From Sphingomonas hengshuiensis (lineage in GTDB: Bacteria; Pseudomonadota; Alphaproteobacteria; Sphingomonadales; Sphingomonadaceae): a stretch of 64,000 nucleotides of DNA. Below are positions 53,009 to 60,497 of this stretch, in pieces. The notes below the pieces were generated by a model. It had not been told where the DNA came from, made no database searches, and worked only from the letters and a program-made list of their open reading frames with translations. The stretch spans positions 1,054,001 to 1,118,000 of the forward strand of contig NZ_CP010836.1 in assembly GCF_000935025.1 (NCBI RefSeq), given 5' to 3'. The translations under genes and the position numbers were made by a program. Numbering within the stretch: the first letter of the stretch is position 1; the number at the start of each line of letters is the position of its first letter.

Positions 53009-54007
53009 ATGAGCAGCCGCGAGGGCGAACCAAGAGAGGGCGACGCCATCGCGCAGGCGCGCGCTGACCGCGAGGCGACCGATTGGCTGATCCGCCTCGA
53101 GGAGGAACCGGACGCGCCCGCGTTGCGGATCGCCTTCGCAGCGTGGCTCGCAGCCAGTCCCGCCAACGCGCACGCCTGGAGCGACACCGCGCACGCGTCG
53201 GATGCCATCGCGCTCGCCCTCGCGCCGCCTGCCACGGTCGTGCCATTCGAGCAGGCTCTCGCCCGGCGACGGCAGCGGCATAGTCTCGCCCGACGCCTGT
53301 TCGTGGGCAGCGCGGCTGCCGCCGCCGCGTGCGTCGCGCTCTGGGCCGGACCGAATCTCCTCGACGATTTGCGCGCCGACCATGTCGCGCCGACCGGCGA
53401 AGTCCGGGCATTCCACCTCGCCGACGGTACGCAGGTCAAGCTGGCGCCGGGCGGCGCGCTGGCGGTCGACTATTCGGACGGGCAGCGCCATGTGCGGCTG
53501 CTGCACGGCAATGCCTATTTCGACGTCGTGCATGACCCGTCGCGGCCTTTCCGGATCGGCGCGTCGGGAACCACCACCACGGTCCTCGGGACTGCCTTCG
53601 AGGTGCAGGCGCGAGGCGATGCGGTGGGCGTGGCGGTGCGGCGAGGACGGGTTCGTGTGGCGTGCGATACCGCGGCACCGGTCGCGATCCTGTCGGTCGG
53701 CCAAACGGTCGACCTGGCGTGCGCCGCGGGCACGGAACTACACGCCGCCACGCCGCCCGAGCGCATCGCAAGCTGGGTCGACGGCCAGTATGTGGCAACC
53801 GACCGTCCGATCCGCGACGTCGTCGACGCGCTGCGGCCCTGGTATCGCGGGATCATCGTCGCGCGGGGAGGGGGGCTGGAAACGCGGCGCGTCACCGGCG
53901 TCTATGATCTCCGCCATCCCCAGGATGCGCTCTCGGCGCTTGCTACCGCCCATAATGCGCGGGTGATGCGGGTCACGCCGTGGGTAACCATCATTAGCTC
54001 CGACTGA
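53009..54007 (+). CDS. FecR-family anti-sigma regulator
   Basis: A FecR-type regulator of 332 residues: N-terminal sigma-binding domain (ATDWLIRLEEEPDAPALRIA), one membrane helix (LFVGSAAAAAACVALWAG), FecR domain (HLADGTQVKLAPGGALAV, GTAFEVQARGD) and a C-terminal STN-like part (DALRPWYRGIIV). A GAGGA site precedes the ATG. It relays the receptor's signal to the sigma factor. Confidence 0.92.
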   Translation: MSSREGEPREGDAIAQARADREATDWLIRLEEEPDAPALRIAFAAWLAASPANAHAWSDTAHASDAIALALAPPATVVPFEQALARRRQRHSLARRLFVGSAAAAAACVALWAGPNLLDDLRADHVAPTGEVRAFHLADGTQVKLAPGGALAVDYSDGQRHVRLLHGNAYFDVVHDPSRPFRIGASGTTTTVLGTAFEVQARGDAVGVAVRRGRVRVACDTAAPVAILSVGQTVDLACAAGTELHAATPPERIASWVDGQYVATDRPIRDVVDALRPWYRGIIVARGGGLETRRVTGVYDLRHPQDALSALATAHNARVMRVTPWVTIISSD

Positions 54008-54020
54008 GCCGCCAGGGCCC

Positions 54021-54060
54021 CCGAAAAAATCTCCGAAAAAACGCGAAGCCTGTCCGTTGA
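54021..54060 (+). promoter_or_regulatory. Possible FecI-type promoter before the TonB receptor
   Basis: Two GAAAAAA tracts (54023-54029, 54035-54041) are followed by TGTCCGTTGAG. The layout resembles the element in front of fecR. It lies directly upstream of the Fur-like box. Confidence 0.3.
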
Positions 54061-54075
54061 GTCAGTAGAGGGAGT

Positions 54076-54094
54076 GCGAATGATTCGCATTCGC
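54076..54094. promoter_or_regulatory. Fur box
   Basis: GCGAATGATTCGCATTCGC matches 12 of 19 positions of the classical Fur consensus, including the AATGAT and CATT cores, and contains the palindrome GCGAAT-G-ATTCGC. It sits 34-52 bases before the receptor start. Iron-Fur repression is inferred. Confidence 0.6.
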
Positions 54095-54130
54095 ATTTTC
54101 TGGTAGGCGAGTGGAAAAGGGGGCAGCTTG

Positions 54131-57100
54131 GTGGTTTCGGGGGTTTCGCGGGCGCGGTCGAGGCGGCGGTCGATGTTGGGGAGCGTTCTTCTGGCTGGGG
54201 CGGCGACGACCCTGTCGCCGGCTGCGGCCATCGGCCAGACGCAGGCCGACGCGCAGTCGCGCAGCTTCGACATTCCGGCGAAGGCGTTGACCGAAGTGCT
54301 CGCCGATTTCGGGCGGCAGTCGGGTCTCCAGGTCAGTGTCGATGCCGCCATCGTGCGCGGCCTCAGCTCGCCTGGGGTGCGCGGCCGGCTTTCGATCGCC
54401 GAAGCGCTGCAGCGGCTGCTCGCGGGCACCGGGTTCACCTGGCATCTGTCGGGCAATCTCGTCACGCTCGAGCGCGTCCGGGCCGCGGACCGCGGCGATG
54501 GACAGCAGGCCCCGATCGTCACCGAAGCGCTCAGGATCGAAGGCGCCGCCGGCGCGCAGGAAACGGGCGCCGAGCGCGATGCCCGGCGGCACGACGCGGT
54601 GTTCGACCGCGACCTCTCTTCGACGTTCGCCGGCAAGGACGAAGTCGAGCGCTACAAGGGCGTCAATCCGGCCGACGTCCTCAAGGGCATGGTCAACGTG
54701 TTCAGCGGCGACTCCCGCAACAGCGGCGCGCTCGACCCGAGCATCCGCGGCATCCAGGGCCCCGGCCGCGTGCCGGTCATTATCGACGGTACCGAGCAGG
54801 CGCTGACGGTGTGGCGCGGCTATAACGGCGCCAGCAACCGCAACTATATCGATCCCAGCCTGATCGCCGGTGTCGAGGTGCTGAAGGGGCCGGTCTCGGC
54901 GCGCGGGGTGAACGCCTCGACCGGCGGTGCGGTGGTGATCAACACGCTCGACGTCAGCGACATCCTCAAGCCGGGGCAGAAATTCGGCGTCGAGCTGCAT
55001 CTCGAAGGCGGCAATAATTCCGTGTCGCCGCAGTTGCCGACCCTGCTTACCGGACAGGACTATCGGACCATTGCGGGCTTCCCCGGCAGCCCGGGCACCC
55101 CCGGCCTGCCGAACTTTCCCTATGACGATCCCACCGTCCGCGTGTCCGTCCACAAGGCGGGCGACAACGATCTCTTCTCGATGGGGGACAAGGCGGTGCG
55201 GGTCGCGGCGGCCGGGCGTCTCGGCGACTTCGACCTGATCGCCGCTTATGCCTATCGCCAGCGCGGCAATTATTATTCGGGGGAAAACGGCGCCGGCTAT
55301 TATCAGCAATCCGGGCTCACGCTCGCGCCGGACACCTATGTCCGGCTGCTGGGGCTGAACTACAAGCCCGGTGAAGAGGTGCCCAATACCTCCAGCGAGA
55401 TGGAATCCTGGCTCGCCAAGGGCACCTGGCACATCGCCGACGACCAATATCTCCAGTTCGGCTTCCGCGACAGCAAGTCGACCTATGGCGAGATCATCCC
55501 CTCGCGGATCATGTCCACCTCGAGCGGGACCTTCGGCAACGTCCAATGGCCGCTGAGCAAGGTCCACGCCCAGGCCTATAATGCCGAGTATAAATGGCAG
55601 CCGGACAGTACATGGATCGACCTGAAGGCGAGCCTGTGGGGCACGCATACCGTCAGCGACACCTATAGCGCGGGCGGCTTCCCCAATGCCGCTTCCACGG
55701 TCGATCCCATCCTCATCAACACGGCGCTCGGCAACAGCCACAACGACCGCATCGGCTTCACCGCCAGCAATCAGGTGAAGCTCACCCGCCGGCTCGACCT
55801 GATGCTCGAGGGGAGCTGGCAGCACGAGAAGCTCAGCTCCGAGGACCAGTATAGCGACGCGATCGCCAATGGCTGGCGCCAATATCCGCGGGCCGGGCGG
55901 CGCGAGGAATATCGCATCAACCTGCGCGGCGAGTGGCGCCCGACCAGCTTCCTGAAACTCAATGCCGGCGTGACCTATTCGGGCTATTGGGCGCATGACG
56001 ATTTCCTCGACGACCTGCTGCATATCCGCGGCGGGTCCATCGCGCAGTCGGTTGTTTCGAGCTACAACGAGACGTATCGGACGACCGAGACGGGTGCGGT
56101 GGCGTACGAGGCCTGGCTGCGGACCCAGTTTACCAACGAGAACATCATCCAGCGTCGCCTGGCGACCTATATCGCCAATCCGGTGCCGTTCACCGTCACC
56201 CACAACGCCGTCTGGTCGCCCGACGCGCAGGGCAGCTTCCGTCGTGCCGATAATCTGTGCGTCAACGGCTCGCTGACGGCGATGAGCAACTATGTCGCCG
56301 GTTCGTGCGGGATGACGGCCGTCACGACGAACGTCGCGGTGACGCAGTCCACCGACAAGCGCGCGCACGGCTGGGCGCCGAACGCCTCGGCCACCGTCTA
56401 TTTCAGCGGCGCGAGCAGGGCCTATCTCCGCTACGCCGAGGCCTATCGGTTCCCCAGCATATTCGAGAGCACGATCGGCTTCTCGGCGTCGATCAACCCG
56501 ACCCAGGCGCTGAAGCCCGAGCATATGTACGCGATCGAGGCGGCGTTCGTGCAGGACCTGAAGGGGCTCTTCGGCCTGAACGGCGCCGACCAGCACGCCG
56601 ATATCAAGCTCACCTGGTACCGCAACCTTACCAAGGACGTGATCGAACGCTCGACGCAGCTCCAGTTCTTCAACCTCGACCGGCAGGAGATACAGGGTCT
56701 CGAACTGCAGGCCCGCTACGACAATGGCGGGTTCTTCACCGAGCTGGGCGCGGCCCATATGACGAAGAACAAGGTGTGCGACGAGAGCTTCGCCATCCAG
56801 CAGGACCCGGTGCAGGGCCGCGTCCCAAATTGCGTCAAATATGGTTTCGTCTCGAGCTACCTGCTCACCCAGGCGACGCCCGAAGACCAGATCAACTGGA
56901 GCGTAGGCGGGCGCTTCTTCGAGAAACGACTGGAGGTCGGCAGCCGGCTCACCTGGTATAGCGGCTATGATAATCCGCAGCTCGACGCGTTCATCAGCGG
57001 CCCGGTCGCCGATCGCATCAGCGGCTACGGTCTCAACGTGCCCTATACCTGGGGCGAGATCCTGACCGTCGACGCCTATGTGAAGGTCAAGCTCGGTGAT

Positions 57101-57223
57101 GCCTACTCCGCCGAACTGGTCGCGACCAACCTCAACGATCGCTATTATCTCGACCCGCTGACGCGGTCGCTCATGCCGGCCCCTGGCCGGACGGTCCGGC
57201 TCAGCCTCACGGGCCGGTTCTGA
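54131..57223 (+). CDS. TonB-dependent receptor with STN domain (haem/iron type)
   Basis: Outer-membrane receptor of about 1030 residues. Start: GTG 54131, seven bases after AAGGGGG (TTG 54128 is possible). It has a signal peptide, an STN domain (FDIPAKALTEVLADFGRQSG), a plug (IRGIQGPGRVPVIIDGTEQA, VEVLKGPVSARGVNASTGG) and a 22-strand-type barrel ending in LTGRF. The segment YRFPSIFE ... NPTQALKPE stands where haem receptors carry FRAP and NPNL motifs. With Fur control, TonB and haem oxygenase alongside, haem is the likeliest substrate; a siderophore is not excluded. Confidence 0.9.
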   Translation: MVSGVSRARSRRRSMLGSVLLAGAATTLSPAAAIGQTQADAQSRSFDIPAKALTEVLADFGRQSGLQVSVDAAIVRGLSSPGVRGRLSIAEALQRLLAGTGFTWHLSGNLVTLERVRAADRGDGQQAPIVTEALRIEGAAGAQETGAERDARRHDAVFDRDLSSTFAGKDEVERYKGVNPADVLKGMVNVFSGDSRNSGALDPSIRGIQGPGRVPVIIDGTEQALTVWRGYNGASNRNYIDPSLIAGVEVLKGPVSARGVNASTGGAVVINTLDVSDILKPGQKFGVELHLEGGNNSVSPQLPTLLTGQDYRTIAGFPGSPGTPGLPNFPYDDPTVRVSVHKAGDNDLFSMGDKAVRVAAAGRLGDFDLIAAYAYRQRGNYYSGENGAGYYQQSGLTLAPDTYVRLLGLNYKPGEEVPNTSSEMESWLAKGTWHIADDQYLQFGFRDSKSTYGEIIPSRIMSTSSGTFGNVQWPLSKVHAQAYNAEYKWQPDSTWIDLKASLWGTHTVSDTYSAGGFPNAASTVDPILINTALGNSHNDRIGFTASNQVKLTRRLDLMLEGSWQHEKLSSEDQYSDAIANGWRQYPRAGRREEYRINLRGEWRPTSFLKLNAGVTYSGYWAHDDFLDDLLHIRGGSIAQSVVSSYNETYRTTETGAVAYEAWLRTQFTNENIIQRRLATYIANPVPFTVTHNAVWSPDAQGSFRRADNLCVNGSLTAMSNYVAGSCGMTAVTTNVAVTQSTDKRAHGWAPNASATVYFSGASRAYLRYAEAYRFPSIFESTIGFSASINPTQALKPEHMYAIEAAFVQDLKGLFGLNGADQHADIKLTWYRNLTKDVIERSTQLQFFNLDRQEIQGLELQARYDNGGFFTELGAAHMTKNKVCDESFAIQQDPVQGRVPNCVKYGFVSSYLLTQATPEDQINWSVGGRFFEKRLEVGSRLTWYSGYDNPQLDAFISGPVADRISGYGLNVPYTWGEILTVDAYVKVKLGDAYSAELVATNLNDRYYLDPLTRSLMPAPGRTVRLSLTGRF

Positions 57224-57303
57224 TGAGGGAGATTCAGGGGCGCCGCCATATGTCGACTGGCTCTACTCGTACAAGCGGACCATTGCCGCGATGAGGCTCG
57301 AAT

Positions 57304-58140
57304 ATGCCTTCTGACGCGCGCCTGTCCCGGCGTGGCGCCGTGCCGCTGTTGCCCGGCCTGCAGCGCCCCCGCCCACCACTGGCGACGGTCGGGGTGGCGT
57401 GGGAGCGGTCCCGCTACGAACCGCCTGCCGCCTGCCGCCGGCTCGGCATATCCGGCACGACTCTCCTCTTCGGCGGCGCGGTGGCGATCCTGGTCTGGGT
57501 GCCGCAATCGCCCCTGGTTCGGATCGCGCCATCGTCGCGGACGGCCATCACGTTCGAACTGGCCCAGACACCTGCTGCGCCACCTGCGCCGCCGGCCGAA
57601 GTACCTCCAGGCCCGCTCCAGCAGGAACAGGAAGCCGCCAGCACGAGCCAGTCGGTAACGCCGCCCGAGCCGCAGGTCGTGCCGCCACCGGTGCCCACCC
57701 AGCCGGCGGCGGCTGCGTCGGCCGCGGTCCAGGCAGAGGAAGCATCGACCGCGACCCGACGTATCGACCAGACCAGCGCCCCGCCCGCGATTGCGGCCCA
57801 TGCGTCGACCGTCGCCGCGCGCACCAACAGCGCATCGACCGCACAGGCCGCGCTCGCCAATTGGGAGAGCGAATTGCTCGGGCATCTCAAGCGGTTCCTG
57901 CGCTATCCGCGCGCCTCGCAGAATACCCGTGAGGAAGGCATCGCGCAGGTGACGATCACCGTCGACCGCCAGGGCCATGTGCTCGGCGCCCGCCTCGCGC
58001 GCGGCAGCGGCTATCCAATGCTCGATGGCGAGGCCGTGGCGATGATGCGCCGCGGATCGCCGGTGCCGCCGCCCAGCGCCGACATCCCCGGCGATCCGGT
58101 GATCGCTACGATCCCCATCCTGTTCTCGCTCCGGCGCTGA
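57304..58140 (+). CDS. tonB: TonB-family energy transducer
   Basis: A 278-residue TonB-like protein: cytoplasmic head, one membrane helix (about 48-66), a Pro/Gln/Ala-rich periplasmic spacer (PAPPAPPAEVPPGPL), and a C-terminal TonB domain (LKRFLRYPRASQNTREEGIA, VTITVDRQGHVLGARL, GEAVAMMRRGSPVPPP). It energises the receptor encoded just upstream. It begins 80 bases after the receptor stop. Confidence 0.92.
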   Translation: MPSDARLSRRGAVPLLPGLQRPRPPLATVGVAWERSRYEPPAACRRLGISGTTLLFGGAVAILVWVPQSPLVRIAPSSRTAITFELAQTPAAPPAPPAEVPPGPLQQEQEAASTSQSVTPPEPQVVPPPVPTQPAAAASAAVQAEEASTATRRIDQTSAPPAIAAHASTVAARTNSASTAQAALANWESELLGHLKRFLRYPRASQNTREEGIAQVTITVDRQGHVLGARLARGSGYPMLDGEAVAMMRRGSPVPPPSADIPGDPVIATIPILFSLRR

Positions 58141-58167
58141 CATCCCCCCGACCAGAAAGGGCCTTGC

Positions 58168-58776
58168 ATGACCACCACCATTCTCAACGACCCCGCAACC
58201 GCCGCGTTGAGCCGCGCCAGGCGGCTGAAGGCAGCGACTTATGCGGTCCATGACACGCTGGACCAGCGGATCATGGCGGCCGAGCCGTTTCGCGATCGCG
58301 ACCGCTACGGACGCTTTCTGCAGATGCAGTATCGGTTCCACCGCGACGTCGATGCGCTCTACCGGCATCCGGCGCTGGATGCCGTGCTGCCCGATCTCGC
58401 GGGCCGCCGCCGGCTCGATGCCATCGCCAAGGACCTTGACGATCTGGCGCTGCCGATCCCCGATGACGGCGAAGCCCCGGCCTTTGAATCCGGGCCGATC
58501 GACCTGCCGACGGCGTTCGGCTGGCTCTACGTGGCCGAAGGGTCAAACCTGGGCGCGGCTTTTCTCTACAAGGCGGCAGCGGCATTGGGGCTGGACGCCA
58601 GCCACGGCGCACGGCACCTTGCCGGCCATCCGGACGGCCGCGCGCAGCATTGGCGGGAATTCACGTCCGCCCTCGACACGCTCGATCTTTCGGAAGAAGA
58701 GGATGCGCGCGTGATCGCTGGCGCCCGAGCCGCATTCTCTCGCGTCCACGCGCTTGCCGGAGCCACTCTTGACTGA
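58168..58776 (+). CDS. Heme oxygenase (biliverdin-producing)
   Basis: A 202-residue bacterial haem oxygenase. Proximal haem ligand H28 in KAATYAVHDTLDQRI, distal helix GWLYVAEGSNLGAAFLY with flexible glycines. It opens the haem ring to release iron, CO and biliverdin in the cytoplasm. Its place after the receptor and TonB argues that the module imports haem, although no haem ABC transporter is in this window. Confidence 0.9.
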   Translation: MTTTILNDPATAALSRARRLKAATYAVHDTLDQRIMAAEPFRDRDRYGRFLQMQYRFHRDVDALYRHPALDAVLPDLAGRRRLDAIAKDLDDLALPIPDDGEAPAFESGPIDLPTAFGWLYVAEGSNLGAAFLYKAAAALGLDASHGARHLAGHPDGRAQHWREFTSALDTLDLSEEEDARVIAGARAAFSRVHALAGATLD

Positions 58777-59182
58777 ACCACGTCATCGCCGTGTTGCCGC
58801 CCATCTTTCGCGGGGGGCCTGGGCGGCGCTCGGCATCGTGTTCGTGGCGCTCGGCTTCCTCGGCGCGCTGCTGCCGCTGGTGCCGACCACCATTTTCCTG
58901 ATCCTGGCGGCGGGCTGCTTCGCACGCTCCTCGCCACGGCTGGAGGCATGGTTGCTCGATCATCCGAAATTCGGGCCGACGCTGCGCGCGTGGCGCGAAG
59001 ACGGCGCGATCGGTCCGCGGGCAAAGATGATGGCCTGCTCGGGCATGACGCTCGGCTATGCGCTGTTCTGGTGGTCCGCGCGGCCGACATTGCTGCTCGA
59101 ACTCACCGTCGGGCTGATGATGGCGGGCTGTGCCGCCTTCATCCTCAGCCGACCGGCGCCGCGTTCGCAAAAGGGTCAATGA
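58769..59182 (+). CDS. DUF454 (YbaN family) membrane protein
   Basis: A 137-residue inner-membrane protein. The DUF454 pattern ALGIVFVALGFLGALLPLVP, FLILAAGCFARSSPRLEAWL and HPKFGPTLRAWREDGAI is complete. TTG at 58769 has GGAG six bases upstream and overlaps the haem oxygenase stop; TTG 58754 is an alternative. DUF454 proteins often follow haem-uptake genes; their role is unknown. Confidence 0.85.
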   Translation: MTEPRHRRVAAHLSRGAWAALGIVFVALGFLGALLPLVPTTIFLILAAGCFARSSPRLEAWLLDHPKFGPTLRAWREDGAIGPRAKMMACSGMTLGYALFWWSARPTLLLELTVGLMMAGCAAFILSRPAPRSQKGQ

Positions 59183-59261
59183 GTAGTCGGGGCGTGGGCC
59201 CGAGGGGCGCAGTTGACTTGCGAAATCGGCGACTTCCGTTTCTGCGCAATCCTGCGGTACT

Positions 59262-60041
59262 TTATCGTCGCGCCCATCCGATCAACGCAGTGGACGGGAT
59301 CGGAAGCTGTGGCCGGTCGCCCGCCATCAGGCGCAACTCAGAGAGGATCAGGTGCTTTTCTGCAGGGAGCAGCTTCGTCCAGTCGGGCGATGCTCCGAAC
59401 AGCGCGTCGAGGTCGCCCAGCAGCGCCATATCCAGGCCGAAATCACGGGTGACGTGCGCGATCCGCGGATCGCGGTAGCCTGCGGTGACCAATTCGTGGG
59501 TCAGGCCTTCGGCGGTGCTGAGTATCGTCATCGCCTCCGGCATCGCCGCAAGCGCACGATCGGGGAGCAGCCTTCGGATGAGCCGGCCGAGCAACATAAA
59601 GGCACCAGCCCCTCGATCCTCCCAGACCGCGACGACGCCATAGCCACCCGGGCGGGTGACTCGTGCCATCTCGCTCAATCCCTTGCGCCAGTCGGGGAAC
59701 ATGAAAACGCCGAAGATCGAGAACACCGCGTCGAACCCCGCATCGGGGAGGTCAAGCGCTTGGCCGTCCATCACGCATGTGTCGACGTTGGGCAGCGCCT
59801 TTGCGGCGATGCGTGCGACCATGCCGGGCGAGAAGTCGGTAGCGAGGACGTGCGCCCCCGTGGCCGCTGCCGCGAAGGTTAACGCCCCTGTCCCCGCCGC
59901 GACGTCAAGGACGCGGGAGGCCGGGGTCAGAGGCACGCCAGCGAGCGCAGCATCAACGTAGCGTGTGGTATAGGGATGCGCGGTCTTCTCGTACCGCTCG
60001 GCCGCACTGTCCCAATGATCTGCCTTGTTGAACGCTTGCAC
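59262..60041 (-). CDS. SAM-dependent methyltransferase (UbiE-like)
   Basis: Class I methyltransferase of 259 residues from GTG 60041. SAM-binding VLDVAAGTGALTFAAA, LATDFSPGMVARI, and the post-motifs DAVFSIFGVFMFPDW and RVTRPGGYGVVAVWED are clear. Substrate unknown; similar proteins methylate small metabolites or quinones. Convergent with the haem module. Confidence 0.86.
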   Translation of the reverse strand: MQAFNKADHWDSAAERYEKTAHPYTTRYVDAALAGVPLTPASRVLDVAAGTGALTFAAAATGAHVLATDFSPGMVARIAAKALPNVDTCVMDGQALDLPDAGFDAVFSIFGVFMFPDWRKGLSEMARVTRPGGYGVVAVWEDRGAGAFMLLGRLIRRLLPDRALAAMPEAMTILSTAEGLTHELVTAGYRDPRIAHVTRDFGLDMALLGDLDALFGASPDWTKLLPAEKHLILSELRLMAGDRPQLPIPSTALIGWARR

Positions 60042-60119
60042 AGGCTACCTCCCAAATCATGCAACTTCATAGGTATCGTGATATCCATCGCTTGCCAAGT
60101 CGGTGCCGGGAACAAGGAG

Positions 60120-60225
60120 GGTATAGTTGCGCCACGTCTCGTGGCTGAACCGGCGCATCGTCATGTCGTCGATCAGCCGCTGGCGAAGCGGGCTGGCGGC
60201 ATAACGGGTATCAGGTCGTTCATCG
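60120..60225 (-). pseudogene. Tyrosine recombinase/integrase, N-terminal remnant
   Basis: On the minus strand the frame reads PLRQRLIDDMTMRRFSHETW then RNYT, which matches the start of the SAM-like N-terminal domain of phage-type integrases, where helix 1 normally continues with a second helix (RFAxFLGRSPD). The similarity stops after RNY and the frame ends shortly after. Catalytic domain absent. The frame is open upstream but without a clear start. Confidence 0.55.
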
Positions 60226-60427
60226 GTCGACTCCTCGTGTTGAACCCGCTTCGACCGTTCGACGCCACCCTTGTCGGGGTAGCTCGAGCGTTGGGTGACC
60301 CATGAGTCGCGGGATGCCGAGTTCGCGATCGCCCGCAGCCGGCGAGCCCTGAAAGGCCAGTTCCGCGCGACGCGCAGCGTGGTTTGATGGGCAAAATTGT
60401 ATTCAAAGTCGTATAGCTATTGTGCCT

Positions 60428-60442
60428 TTGGATTATATCCAA
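60428..60442. promoter_or_regulatory. 15-bp dyad upstream of TonB receptor
   Basis: TTGGAT-TAT-ATCCAA is a perfect inverted repeat 56 bases before the receptor start, in an AT-rich segment. Likely an operator; no regulator gene is adjacent in this window. Confidence 0.4.
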
Positions 60443-60497
60443 TAAGGGATGCGGAGAATTGCCGACAAACCGCAATCGATTACAGGGAGGATATACA

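Larger units (their letters stand above)
60042..60497. other. Intergenic region with integrase remnant, 456 bases
   Basis: The left half contains a truncated tyrosine recombinase N-terminus on the minus strand (60120-60225). The right half is AT-rich and holds the dyad TTGGAT-TAT-ATCCAA at 60428-60442 and the palindrome ATAGCTAT, in the promoter region of the following receptor gene. Confidence 0.6.

Noticed and set aside
54062..56758. Antisense open frame of about 900 codons opposite the haem-type receptor gene
   Set aside because: High G+C with strong codon bias opens the antisense frame; the translation is rich in Arg, Ala and Gly with no domain, and the sense frame has clear receptor motifs.
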